A DNA stretch of 46,336 nt from Brevibacillus panacihumi (lineage in GTDB: Bacteria; Bacillota; Bacilli; Brevibacillales; Brevibacillaceae). The stretch is taken from NCBI RefSeq assembly GCF_003710985.1, contig NZ_RHHT01000077.1:1-46336 (forward strand), in the 5' to 3' direction. Below, piece by piece: positions 16,008-24,739 of this stretch. The stretch's first letter is position 1, and each line of letters starts with the position of its first letter. Made by a program: the position numbers and the translations under genes. Below the pieces are notes generated by a model that saw only the letters and a program-made list of their open reading frames with translations, was not told where the DNA came from and searched no databases.

Positions 16008-17000
16008 ATGTTGGAGTCCATCAGCATACAGTTCCAAGAATTCGGAGATCCGCAGAAGGTTCTGCAAGTCATAAGAAAACGAATAGAGCCACCAAAGAGC
16101 GGGGAGCTTCTTGTCCAAATGATTCACCGTCCGATCAACCCCTCTGACCTGCTGCCGATTCGGGGGGCCTATGCGCATCGGATTCCCCTGCCATCGATTC
16201 CTGGCTATGAGGGAGTAGGAGTGGTCGTGGAGGTCGGACCGTCCGTTTCGACACAATGGATCGGCCGACGCGTCCTGCCTTTGCGCGGGGAGGGAACCTG
16301 GCAGGAGCTTGTAAAGACATCTGCAGAGTTGGCTGTTCCGGTGCCCGATTTCCTTGGGGACTATATCGCCGCCCAACTCTACATCAATCCGCTGACAGCC
16401 TGGATCCTTAGTACAGAGGTGCTGGCTTTGCAGCCGGATGATGTTCTGCTCGTCAATGCAGGCGGGTCGGCCATTGGACGCATCTTTGCCCAGTTGGCGC
16501 GAATTCTCGGCTTCAAGCTCGTTGCGCTGACCCGGAACAATCACTATACGGAAGAACTCCTCCAGCTTGGCGCAGCACATGTGATCAACACGGTCGAGAT
16601 GCCTGTCCACTCCATCGTGAAGGACATGACCCACGGCAAGGGAGCCAAAGCAGCCATCGATTCTATCGGGGGACAGGATGGCTCCGAACTGGCGTCTATG
16701 GTGCAGCCTGGCGGAAGCCTCGTAACGATTGGACTTTTGTCCGGACAGCCTGTCAATTGGGCGGAAGTGACCCGAAATACGGGGGTGCATGTGAAGCTGT
16801 TTCATCTGCGGCATTGGAATGAGCAGGCTTCCGTACAAAAGTGGCAGGATACGTTCCATGTCTTGATGGAGCTCGTCCGGGAGCAACGGCTGGCATTTCG
16901 GACCCCGTCAGCCTATTTTGACCTGAACCAGGTGGGGGAGGCTGTACAAGTCGCGGAATCATCAGGAAGGAACATAGGGAAGGTTTTTTTGTCAGGTTAG
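16008..17000 (+). CDS. Medium-chain dehydrogenase/reductase (enoyl-thioester/quinone reductase type)
   Basis: This 330-residue MDR-family oxidoreductase lacks the catalytic zinc ligands and resembles MECR-type 2-enoyl thioester reductases and quinone oxidoreductases. The N-terminal GroES-like domain includes MIHRPINPSDLLPIRGAY and PGYEGVGVVVEVG. The nucleotide-binding motif NAGGSAIGRIFAQLARILG begins near residue 150. The cofactor is probably NADPH. ATG at 16008 has AAAGGAG at 6 nt; the in-frame TTG at 16002 overlaps that site and is rejected. Single gene, divergent from sulP. Confidence 0.87.
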   Translation: MLESISIQFQEFGDPQKVLQVIRKRIEPPKSGELLVQMIHRPINPSDLLPIRGAYAHRIPLPSIPGYEGVGVVVEVGPSVSTQWIGRRVLPLRGEGTWQELVKTSAELAVPVPDFLGDYIAAQLYINPLTAWILSTEVLALQPDDVLLVNAGGSAIGRIFAQLARILGFKLVALTRNNHYTEELLQLGAAHVINTVEMPVHSIVKDMTHGKGAKAAIDSIGGQDGSELASMVQPGGSLVTIGLLSGQPVNWAEVTRNTGVHVKLFHLRHWNEQASVQKWQDTFHVLMELVREQRLAFRTPSAYFDLNQVGEAVQVAESSGRNIGKVFLSG

Positions 17001-17065
17001 GCGTATAGATTCACTCATGAGAACAGGCGCTTCGTTCAAGATGCGCGTGAAAGGAGCTTTCCGGC

Positions 17066-18310
17066 ATGAGCCAATTTACATTCGCCACGTTAGTTAAAGG
17101 AAACCAGGAACCTATCGCCCATTTTCTTGAAAAAAGCCAATCAAGCAGCTACTTGTTTCCAGCAAATCCGGACTGGCAGGCTGTCATTGTGGAAAACGAC
17201 ATGGAGATTGCTGAACAAACCGCACAGAATATGTCACTTGCTCTCGATACATCAGCACTTTATTTTTTTGATTGTGTGGATCATGGCTGGGGGTATTCGC
17301 TCTTTCATCGCGGCCGGTTGGAAAGCGAATGCTTCGTAAATTACGAGGAATCATCGATCCATATACACAACCATGGCGAAGCTGCTCTGTACAAAGCGTG
17401 TGTAAACCCAGAGGCTTACATGATCTTCAGACGGTGGGTCAAACATTTTTACGATCATTTGGACGAAATCTTTGGTGGTGTCGAGCTGTTTAAGAAAGCC
17501 TTTGCCATCGAGAAAATAGAGTGGATTTCTTATGCATACCTGTCGACTGACAGTGATGATAGATTGAATGATTTAGAGGCTCGATTTTTTCCTGGGAGCA
17601 AGAAGATCATCCCGGTAAAGAAGATCATTTTTGAAATACTACAAGATTCATTTAATCAAGTTGGTTATTTTCTTGATGAAAGCATGTCCGACCGGAAACG
17701 GTTTGCGTTTACGAGAAAAGATGAACACGGCTATACGTACGGAATTTACTTGGATGCTTCCGATAATGGCAAAATTTCAGCCAGCTTGTACTCACCTACT
17801 GTGAGATATATCGACATGTTTTGGGTGGTACGCAGACAGTACAGAAGTGATATGCCTTATGAAGACGAGGATCAATTGAGAGCGGTGCTGGTAGAAATCC
17901 GGGATGTGTTTGTCGATCTTGGCCACAAATGGCTGCATGACAACCAGATCGAACAATTCGATGTGAATGCGGTCTATCAGAAAATCATAACCCCGTATCT
18001 TGAAGAGAAAGGATTTCGAATTGAATATGAAGATAACCCGATAATGTTTGGCGGAAAACTGATCTACAAAAGAGAGAGGGGTTCCGTTACGTTTGAACAT
18101 TTTGCTGGGACAACCGGGGTTAAGATTATAATGAACGAAGGAGATGATGAACTCACATTGAATGAATTCGTTCACAGGAATCGGAATAATCCGCAGTTTT
18201 ATCGTGATGGTATGAGGTTTACTTATACAGATCACGATACCTTTCTGGAATTTTTGGAGGGTGTTACCTATTACTTGGATCGATATTTCGAAAAATTTTC
18301 AAGCAAATAG
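17066..18310 (+). CDS. Orphan hypothetical protein, 414 residues
   Basis: I do not recognise a family. The protein is soluble-looking, with no signal peptide or membrane span, acidic, and rich in aromatic residues (runs such as RYIDMFWVVRRQYRSDMPYEDE). Its two halves look related in layout: each has a region of strands followed by a helix-rich segment ending in a histidine/tyrosine-rich stretch (RRWVKHFYDHLDEIFGG; FLEGVTYYLDRYFEKF). ATG has AAAGGAG at 9 nt, so it is expressed. Base use is visibly richer in A/T than in its neighbours, which suggests acquisition from elsewhere. No partner gene adjoins it. It could be an immunity-like protein; I cannot support that further. Confidence 0.75.
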   Translation: MSQFTFATLVKGNQEPIAHFLEKSQSSSYLFPANPDWQAVIVENDMEIAEQTAQNMSLALDTSALYFFDCVDHGWGYSLFHRGRLESECFVNYEESSIHIHNHGEAALYKACVNPEAYMIFRRWVKHFYDHLDEIFGGVELFKKAFAIEKIEWISYAYLSTDSDDRLNDLEARFFPGSKKIIPVKKIIFEILQDSFNQVGYFLDESMSDRKRFAFTRKDEHGYTYGIYLDASDNGKISASLYSPTVRYIDMFWVVRRQYRSDMPYEDEDQLRAVLVEIRDVFVDLGHKWLHDNQIEQFDVNAVYQKIITPYLEEKGFRIEYEDNPIMFGGKLIYKRERGSVTFEHFAGTTGVKIIMNEGDDELTLNEFVHRNRNNPQFYRDGMRFTYTDHDTFLEFLEGVTYYLDRYFEKFSSK

Positions 18311-18407
18311 GCAGCAATCTTCAAGCGTAAAAATGTCATACTCAGCTCCCCAACGCCCTCACCAGGGACCAATGCGGGAGCTTTTCGCGCTCAAGCATTT
18401 TTCTCCA

Positions 18408-18436
18408 TTTACATCCCGAACATCCATTCGTACAAT
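18408..18436 (+). promoter_or_regulatory. Sigma-A promoter of mrfA-mrfB
   Basis: TTTACA (18408-18413) and TACAAT (18431-18436) are separated by exactly 17 bp, each one mismatch from consensus. Transcription would begin near 18443, leaving a very short leader before the start codon. Confidence 0.65.
18417..18430. promoter_or_regulatory. LexA (DinR)-like box inside the mrfA promoter
   Basis: CGAACATCCATTCG matches the Bacillus LexA consensus CGAACRNRYGTTCG at 12 of 14 positions (differences at the eighth and tenth bases). It fills most of the -35/-10 spacer, the classic place for SOS repression. Confidence 0.5.
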
Positions 18437-18457
18437 AACAGAAAGCGGGTGATGGAA

Positions 18458-20740
18458 ATGATCAGAAAAAAACAGATCGGCGAAATCCTGGATTATCTCA
18501 AAACAGAGGAGCGTTTCGCCCGAAATATTGTTCACTGGAGAACCATTCCCAGTCGGGAGGCCAAAAGCGTGCCGTTTCCGGCGGGACTGGACCAACGCAT
18601 ACAAGATGCACTCATAAGAAGGGGAATCCCGGCGTTGTATACGCATCAGGAGACCTCGTTTCGCCATGTCATGGCGGGCAAAAGCATCGTAGCAGTCACG
18701 CCGACGGCTTCGGGAAAAAGCATGTGCTACCATCTGCCTGTCCTGCAGACCTTGTCTGAGGATACCCAGGCGCGTGCCCTCTATCTCTTTCCCACCAAAG
18801 CATTGGCTCAGGACCAGAAAAGCGAGCTGCACGAGCTAATCAATGAAATGGGTCTGTCGATCAAATCTGAGACCTACGATGGAGACACACCGGCCCAAAT
18901 TAGGCAAACGGTGCGAAAAGCAGGCAATATCGTCATCACCAACCCGGATATGCTGCATTCCGCGATCTTGCCGCATCACACCAAGTGGGTGTCCTTCTTT
19001 GAGCATTTGAAATATGTCGTCATCGACGAATTGCATACCTATCGCGGAGTCTTTGGCAGCCACGTCGCCAATGTCATCCGCAGGCTGAAGCGGATCTGCG
19101 CCTTTTACGGCAGTCAGCCGCAGTTTATCTGCACCTCTGCGACGATCGCCAATCCGCGCGAGCTGGCGGAACAGTTGACGGAGGAGCATGTGGAGCTCGT
19201 GGACAACAACGGCGCGCCAGCCGGGACCAAGCACTTCCTGTTCTACAATCCCCCGGTGGTGAACCGGCAGCTCAACATCCGACGCAGCGCAACGCTGGAG
19301 GCGCGTGACATTACGGAGCAGTTCCTTGCGAACGGCATCCAGACCATCCTGTTTGCGCGAAGCCGCGTCCGGGTGGAGATTTTGCTTACATATCTGCAAG
19401 AACTCATCAAGCGCAAGCTCGGCCCCAAGAAGATCCAGGGCTATCGCGGCGGCTATTTGCCGAGCCAGCGGCGGGAGATCGAGCGCGGTCTGCGCAGCGG
19501 CGAGATCATGGGCGTGGTCAGCACCAATGCGCTGGAGCTGGGCGTCGACATCGGGCAGCTGCAGGTGTGCGTCATCACGGGGTATCCAGGCTCTGTCGCC
19601 AGCACCTGGCAGCAAGCGGGGAGAGCGGGAAGACGGCAAGGCGAGTCTGTCGTCGTCATGGTCGGCAGCTCCACACCGCTCGACCAATATGTGATCGGCC
19701 ATCCGGAGTATTTCTTCGACCGCAGCCCGGAGACGGCGCGGATCAACCCGGACAACCTGATCATCCTCGTCGACCATCTCAAATGCGCTGCCTACGAGCT
19801 TCCCTTCAAGGAAGGAGATCGCTTCGGCAGCGCAGAGATCATGGAGATTCTGGAATTCCTCACGGAGGAGCAGGTTTTGCATTTTTCCCGCGGAAAATGG
19901 TTCTGGATGAATGATTCGTTCCCTGCGCACAACATCAGCCTGCGCTCCGCCTCCCAGGAAAACGTGGTCATCATCGACATCAGCGAGCGCGGCAACGAGC
20001 GGGTTATCGGGGAAATGGACCGTTTCAGCTCCATGACCCTCTTGCACGACGAGGCCATCTATCTGCACCAGGGGACACAGTACCAGGTCGAGAAGCTGGA
20101 TTACGAGGAAAAGAAGGCGTATGTGCGCGAGGTGCAGGTCGATTACTACACCGATGCCAATCTCGCCGTCCAGCTCAAGGTGCTGGAGGAAGACCAGACG
20201 CGGAGTCACGCTGAGACGGCCTTTGCCTACGGAGAGGTTTCCGTGCACGCGATGGCGACCATATTTAAAAAGATCAAGTTCGAGACGCATGAAAATATAG
20301 GCTCCGGCCCCATCCATCTGCCCGAGGAAGAACTGCATACCAATGCAGCCTGGATCAGCTTTTCCAACAGCCTGCTGGAAACCATCGGAACGGAGGATGT
20401 GGAGCGCGGCCTGGTCGGGCTGGCGCATGTCCTGCAGCACGTGGCGCCGTTGTTCGTCATGTGCGACCCGATGGATTTGCATGTTATCCCGCAGCGAAAA
20501 GCTGTTCACTCCCAGCAGCCGACGATTTTCCTCTACGACCGTTATCCCGGCGGCATTGGGCTGAGCGAGCAGGTGTACAAGGAAATGGAGACGATTCTGC
20601 TGCAGGCAGAGCAATTGATTACGTCTTGTCCGTGTGAATCCGGCTGTCCGTCTTGTGTCGGGGCCGCGGATGACGGCAGCAAGGAATTGGCCATGACCCT
20701 GCTGCGCGTCGCCCAAGGGGGAAGCACCTATGTCTCTTAA
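18458..20740 (+). CDS. mrfA: Superfamily 2 DNA helicase, mitomycin repair factor A (YprA)
   Basis: This 760-residue helicase corresponds to B. subtilis YprA/MrfA, which with MrfB repairs mitomycin C adducts independently of UvrABC. Motifs: Walker A TPTASGKS at 81-88, DEAH-type box DELH at 190-193, SAT in CTSATIANP, and motif VI QQAGRAGRR from 385. A C-terminal MZB/DUF1998 region ends in the zinc cluster C724, C726, C730, C733 (CPCESGCPSC). I chose ATG at 18458 because the protein then opens like YprA and GGTGAT precedes it by 4 nt; in-frame GTG 18449 and ATG 18452 are alternatives. The gene overlaps mrfB by 11 bp. Confidence 0.93.
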   Translation: MIRKKQIGEILDYLKTEERFARNIVHWRTIPSREAKSVPFPAGLDQRIQDALIRRGIPALYTHQETSFRHVMAGKSIVAVTPTASGKSMCYHLPVLQTLSEDTQARALYLFPTKALAQDQKSELHELINEMGLSIKSETYDGDTPAQIRQTVRKAGNIVITNPDMLHSAILPHHTKWVSFFEHLKYVVIDELHTYRGVFGSHVANVIRRLKRICAFYGSQPQFICTSATIANPRELAEQLTEEHVELVDNNGAPAGTKHFLFYNPPVVNRQLNIRRSATLEARDITEQFLANGIQTILFARSRVRVEILLTYLQELIKRKLGPKKIQGYRGGYLPSQRREIERGLRSGEIMGVVSTNALELGVDIGQLQVCVITGYPGSVASTWQQAGRAGRRQGESVVVMVGSSTPLDQYVIGHPEYFFDRSPETARINPDNLIILVDHLKCAAYELPFKEGDRFGSAEIMEILEFLTEEQVLHFSRGKWFWMNDSFPAHNISLRSASQENVVIIDISERGNERVIGEMDRFSSMTLLHDEAIYLHQGTQYQVEKLDYEEKKAYVREVQVDYYTDANLAVQLKVLEEDQTRSHAETAFAYGEVSVHAMATIFKKIKFETHENIGSGPIHLPEEELHTNAAWISFSNSLLETIGTEDVERGLVGLAHVLQHVAPLFVMCDPMDLHVIPQRKAVHSQQPTIFLYDRYPGGIGLSEQVYKEMETILLQAEQLITSCPCESGCPSCVGAADDGSKELAMTLLRVAQGGSTYVS

Positions 20741-22043
20741 ATCCAAGCTGCAGCGGATGAAGGGGCATCTCGTCAAGGAAAGTGATCAGCAGAAGCAGGA
20801 GGTGCCGCGGGAAAGCGAACAGGAGCCATCTGCCGCCGACATCCCGTTCGCCCGGCAGTGGCAGGAATTGCAGGCGAAGCCCTACGTCTGGGACGGGGAG
20901 CACGTCATGCTGCGCGAGGTGCGCTATCCCGTAACCCACCAGCACGGCTCCTATACCTTTGCCCAGCTGCACGAGGCGATTGCCGCCTGGGAAGCATCGG
21001 GCAGGCAGCATCCGCTGTCTTCGGCTGGCCGTAAAGCGGAAGACCTGCTCTTTTTCGATACGGAGACGACGGGTCTTTCCGGCGGTGCGGGCAATACGGT
21101 ATTCTTGCTCGGCTACAGCCGTCTCGAAGGTGACGAGGTAGTCATGCGCCAGCATTTTCTGCCTGGACCGCACGCGGAAGTGACCCTGTACCACTCGTTT
21201 TTAGAGCAGGCACAAAAGTCCTCGCACCTCGTCACCTTTAACGGAAAATCTTTCGACTGGCCGCAGGTAAAGACGCGGCATACCTTGATACGCGACCAGG
21301 TGTCTGCCTTGCCGACCTTTGGCCACCTGGACCTTTTGCACGGGGCAAGACGCTTGTGGAAGGACGAGCTGGAATCCTGCCGCCTCTCCTTGATCGAACA
21401 GGAAAAGCTTCAGGTCACCCGCGAAGACGACCTGCCGGGTTTTCTCGCCCCGATCCGTTACTTCGATTTTCTCCATAGCCAGGACCCGTCCGTGATCGAA
21501 GGTGTTCTGCGCCACAACGAGCTGGACGTCCTGTCGCTGATCACGCTGTACACCCATATTACCCGGCTGATCCTTTGGCACGAGCAGGAACAGGTATCCC
21601 ACGAGGAACGCTTTGCCATTGCCCGCTGGTACGACGCATTGGGCGACCAGGAAGCGGCGATGAAGGCATATGCAATCGTAGCCAACAGCGAGCATTCCTG
21701 GAATGTCCGGGCGAAGCTGGCATTGGGGCAGCTTTATAAAAAGCAAAAGGATTTTTCCCAGGCACTGCTTGTTTGGGAGTCCTGCATGCAAGGAACCCGT
21801 TTCGTCCCGGAAGAGGTTTACATCGAAGCGGCAAAGCTGTGCGAGCATCAGTTCAAGGACTGGGAAAAGGCATTGTTTTACACCAAAAAAGCGTATGATC
21901 AATGGAAGCAGCGGGCCACTCTGTTGCGGCAAAAAACGAGGGCAGAGGCGCAGGCTTACGAAAAGCGGATTGCACGCCTGGAGGGGAAGCTGAGCGGAAT
22001 TGCCGAGGAAGAGGATGAGATGGGGAGCCTGTTTTTTGACTAG
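20730..22043 (+). CDS. mrfB: RNase H-fold exonuclease with TPR-like tail, mitomycin repair factor B (YprB)
   Basis: This 437-residue partner of MrfA is a DnaQ-like metal-dependent nuclease. Acidic residues of the active site are visible: D110 and E112 in FFDTETTGLSGG, D176 in FNGKSFDWP, and H262 and D266 in HNELDVLSL. An N-terminal segment of about 90 residues is charged and probably flexible. The C-terminal part (about 290-420) is helical with a TPR-like pattern (ALGDQEAAMKAYAIVANSEHSWNVR, LALGQLYKKQKDFSQALLVW). The 11-bp overlap with mrfA implies coupled synthesis. In B. subtilis the pair acts on mitomycin-induced crosslinks and monoadducts. Confidence 0.92.
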   Translation: MSLKSKLQRMKGHLVKESDQQKQEVPRESEQEPSAADIPFARQWQELQAKPYVWDGEHVMLREVRYPVTHQHGSYTFAQLHEAIAAWEASGRQHPLSSAGRKAEDLLFFDTETTGLSGGAGNTVFLLGYSRLEGDEVVMRQHFLPGPHAEVTLYHSFLEQAQKSSHLVTFNGKSFDWPQVKTRHTLIRDQVSALPTFGHLDLLHGARRLWKDELESCRLSLIEQEKLQVTREDDLPGFLAPIRYFDFLHSQDPSVIEGVLRHNELDVLSLITLYTHITRLILWHEQEQVSHEERFAIARWYDALGDQEAAMKAYAIVANSEHSWNVRAKLALGQLYKKQKDFSQALLVWESCMQGTRFVPEEVYIEAAKLCEHQFKDWEKALFYTKKAYDQWKQRATLLRQKTRAEAQAYEKRIARLEGKLSGIAEEEDEMGSLFFD

Positions 22044-22093
22044 TCCTGATGAACAAAGGGAAAACAGAAGCAATTGGAGAGGAGAAATGATCG

Positions 22094-22573
22094 ATGGACC
22101 CACTGATCATTGAGCCAGGCAAAGGCATCGGAACTATCGAGCTTGGCATGAGCAGGCAGGAGGTAGAAGCGTGCATCCAGGAATATACGGCGAAGTATAG
22201 GAAACCCAGCTATTCAAAAAACTATTTTGAACATGTATTCATGGTGAAATACGACGAGGATGAGCGGGTCCATTTCATCGAAATCCCGTCCAGCTTGAAA
22301 GACTTCTTTACGTGTTCTTTCAGAGGAATGGACGTATTCAACACCAAGGCAGAAGAGCTGGTGGCAAAAGTCGACGAGATCTCGCCCTACGACCGGGATG
22401 ATTGGGAAGTGGGATACATGTACATGTTTCCTGCCCTTGGCCTCTCTTTTTGGAGACCGAATATCTTCAAGGAGGAGTTTTTGCAGGAGGAATGGTTTCT
22501 CGAGATGCACCCCGATATTCAGGAGGATGAAAAGAAGCATCTCTATTTTGAATCCGTAAGCATCAAAAAATAG
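22094..22573 (+). CDS. Small orphan protein, 159 residues
   Basis: The family is not recognised with certainty. It begins with a pattern shared by several small uncharacterised Bacilli proteins (IEPGKGIGTIELGMSRQEV), in which a glycine-rich strand leads into a helix. The rest is acidic and aromatic, with YDRDDWEVGYMYMFPALGLSFWRPN in the middle. No signal or membrane span is seen. ATG has GAGGAG at 9 nt. It follows mrfB by 50 bp, so it may be read through from that operon, but composition differs. Similar proteins sometimes sit beside polymorphic toxins as immunity factors; no toxin is present here. Confidence 0.7.
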   Translation: MDPLIIEPGKGIGTIELGMSRQEVEACIQEYTAKYRKPSYSKNYFEHVFMVKYDEDERVHFIEIPSSLKDFFTCSFRGMDVFNTKAEELVAKVDEISPYDRDDWEVGYMYMFPALGLSFWRPNIFKEEFLQEEWFLEMHPDIQEDEKKHLYFESVSIKK

Positions 22574-22576
22574 GAC

Positions 22577-22620
22577 AAAAGCGACAAGCCTGGCTTTCGA
22601 GCCAACCTTGTCGCTTTTTT
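22577..22620. terminator. Bidirectional terminator between the orphan and GNAT genes
   Basis: AAAAGCGACAAG and CTTGTCGCTTTT form a 12-bp stem with an inner TGGCT/AGCCA pair and a T-run. It lies between the two convergent genes and serves both. Confidence 0.88.
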
Positions 22621-22635
22621 ATCATTATTCGCTTC

Positions 22636-23208
22636 TTACTTTACATACCGCTCGCGGTACTCATCCGCCAACATCGACATGAGAATCGAATCGTGGTACT
22701 CATGATTGTAATACAAAGCCTGACGCTGGACGCCCTCACGCTGGAATCCCAGCTTTTCGTAAGTGTGTATGGCCCTGGCATTGTAGGCAAACACATTCAG
22801 CTCGATCCGATGCAGGTTGAGGATGCCAAAGCCGTAATCCAGCATGAGAAGCATCGCCTCGCTGCCATAGCCCTTGCCTTGGAACTTGCTGGAATCGATC
22901 GCGATGCGGATATAGGCGTTGCGGTTGTTGCGATCGATCCCGCCGATCTGCACATCGCCGATCACCTGGTCGTTTTCGCGCAGGGCGATCAGCAGCAGCA
23001 CGCTGGAGGAGTCATTTCTTTTGCTTTCGATATACGCCGAGATTTCCTCCCGTGTAAATGCTTTCTGCGTTCCGGTCAAACGGCGAGCATCCGAATTAAA
23101 TAGCATCTGATAGTAGACTTCCACATCTTCCATCCCGACGGGGCGCAGGTAGACGCGCTCCCCTTCCAAAAAGCGCACGGGTGTCAGAGCTTGTTCCTGT
23201 TGTGACAT
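22636..23208 (-). CDS. GNAT N-acetyltransferase (RimJ/RimL-like)
   Basis: This 190-residue acetyl-CoA-dependent acetyltransferase has motif A, the pyrophosphate-binding loop, seen as KFQGKGYGSEAMLLMLDYGF, then NLHRIELNVFAYNARAIHTYEKLGFQREG, as in RimJ/RimL and spermidine acetyltransferase relatives. ATG at 23208 is preceded by GGAAGG at 8 nt; the upstream in-frame ATG at 23229 has no ribosome binding site. The acceptor may be a ribosomal protein, a polyamine or an antibiotic and cannot be decided from sequence. It is divergent from a MocR gene, but a regulatory link is unproven. Confidence 0.87.
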   Translation of the reverse strand: MSQQEQALTPVRFLEGERVYLRPVGMEDVEVYYQMLFNSDARRLTGTQKAFTREEISAYIESKRNDSSSVLLLIALRENDQVIGDVQIGGIDRNNRNAYIRIAIDSSKFQGKGYGSEAMLLMLDYGFGILNLHRIELNVFAYNARAIHTYEKLGFQREGVQRQALYYNHEYHDSILMSMLADEYRERYVK

Positions 23209-23235
23209 GGGTGTTTCCTTCCTTCTCATCTTGTT

Positions 23236-23264
23236 TTCACTAGGCTATCGAATTTCTGTATACT
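23236..23264 (+). promoter_or_regulatory. Candidate promoter of the first mocR gene
   Basis: TTCACT (23236-23241) and TATACT (23259-23264) are separated by 17 bp. The leader would be about 48 nt, ending in GGAGGGAAGG before the ATG at 23318. Confidence 0.5.
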
Positions 23265-23317
23265 TGTGAATGGGCAGTTTTATAAAAAAGAAAAGGACAG
23301 TTTGGAGGGAAGGAATC

Positions 23318-24739
23318 ATGCTGCTGACTCCCGGCTGGGAAGCGAACAGCAATGAACCTCAGTACGCCCAATTGTATGCGTATCTGAAAAAAGAGATCGC
23401 GGAAGGCAAACTTCCCGAAAACACCCGTCTGCCGTCTGTCCGCAAACTGGCGGATCTGCTGGGTCTCAGCACGACCCCGGTGGAGATGGCCTATCAGCAA
23501 TTGCTGGCAGAGGGCTTTATCACCAGCAGGCCCCGCAGCGGGTATTACGTGGAGCATTTGCCGGAGCCGGAAGCAAAGCCACTGGCGAGTCAATCTGCCG
23601 CAGCTGCGGTCATCGAGCGTCCGCTGCTTCGCGACTCTCGGCAATACGAATACGATTTTCATATGTCCCGGAATGATTTTTCCTTGTTTCCTTACGTCGA
23701 ATGGCGCAGGCTGTACAACCAGACCCTCGTGCTGGAGCAGCAGGATGACCTGTTTTTTGGCGATCCACAGGGGGAGCCTGGACTGCGCAAGCAAATCGCG
23801 AGGTATCTGCATCAGTATCGGGGTGTAGACTGTTCACCCAATCAAGTCGTGGTGGGGTCTGATCAGTTCGGGATGTTGTCCTTGCTCAGCCTGATCCTGA
23901 AGCCGGAGTACCCGCAGATCGCTGTGGAGAATCCGGGGTATTTGCTGTTTGCGCGCACCTTCACTCACCACGGGTTTGAAGTCAAGCCCGTCCCGCTTGA
24001 GTACGACGGCATCGATATCGGGGAATTGCATCGAAGCGGAGCACGTCTGGCCGTCGTCTCCCCGTCCCATCAATATCCGCGCGGCATGATCATGCCGATC
24101 AGCAAGCGATTGCAGCTGCTGGACTGGGCAAAAACAGTGGACGGCTACATCCTCGAAGACGATTACGACGGGGAATTCCGCTATCATGGCAGACCGATCC
24201 CATCCTTGCAGGGGCTCCTTCCCAAGGCAAACGTCATCTACATGGGGAGCTTCGCGCAGGTCGTTGCGCCTGCTCTGTGCATCTGGTACATGGTCCTGCC
24301 GGAGAGCTTGTTAGACCGCTACTATGCGCTGGTCAGCGAGACGCTGTTGGAGCAGTCCGCGTCGCGTTTGCACCAGCGCACATTAGAGGCTTTTATGAAA
24401 AAGGGACTTTTGGAGAAGCATTTGCGCAAAATGCGCAGCTTGTATCGCAAGAAGCATGATGAAAGCATCCGGGCTGTACACGAGCATTTTGGCGATAGGG
24501 CGGTCCTCTACGGCAAAGACGCAGGCTTCCACCTGCTGCTTCGCGTCGACAGTCCATATACCGAGCAGGAGATGAGAGAGTTGGCGATCCAGGCGAAAGT
24601 CCGCATTTCCCCGGCTTCCTTTACCTGGATTCAGCCGCCTGCCGAGACACACAAGGAATTCTTCCTCGGATTCGCCGGTATTCCGCTGGAGAAGATCGAG
24701 CCGGGCGTTCGGGCTTTGGCTGCCGCTTGGCTGCATTAG
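23318..24739 (+). CDS. MocR-type regulator lacking the PLP lysine
   Basis: This 473-residue fusion has a GntR winged helix (about 12-80; LPSVRKLADLLGLSTTPVEMAYQQL) and a fold-type I aminotransferase domain. It keeps family features such as LEDDYDGEFRYHG (the aspartate that contacts the pyridine nitrogen) and SPSHQYPRG. However, the strand that normally reads GSFSK reads GSFAQ: the codon at 24257-24259 is CAG, so residue 314 is glutamine, not the Schiff-base lysine. Pyridoxal phosphate could bind only non-covalently, or not at all. ATG has GGAGG upstream. Its stop overlaps the stop of the convergent second mocR gene. Target genes are unknown; divergence from the GNAT gene is suggestive. Confidence 0.88.
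   Translation: MLLTPGWEANSNEPQYAQLYAYLKKEIAEGKLPENTRLPSVRKLADLLGLSTTPVEMAYQQLLAEGFITSRPRSGYYVEHLPEPEAKPLASQSAAAAVIERPLLRDSRQYEYDFHMSRNDFSLFPYVEWRRLYNQTLVLEQQDDLFFGDPQGEPGLRKQIARYLHQYRGVDCSPNQVVVGSDQFGMLSLLSLILKPEYPQIAVENPGYLLFARTFTHHGFEVKPVPLEYDGIDIGELHRSGARLAVVSPSHQYPRGMIMPISKRLQLLDWAKTVDGYILEDDYDGEFRYHGRPIPSLQGLLPKANVIYMGSFAQVVAPALCIWYMVLPESLLDRYYALVSETLLEQSASRLHQRTLEAFMKKGLLEKHLRKMRSLYRKKHDESIRAVHEHFGDRAVLYGKDAGFHLLLRVDSPYTEQEMRELAIQAKVRISPASFTWIQPPAETHKEFFLGFAGIPLEKIEPGVRALAAAWLH

Noticed and set aside
18836..20776. 646-codon reverse frame opposite mrfA
   Set aside because: Shadow caused by high-GC codon use in mrfA; sequence is arginine/histidine-rich nonsense.
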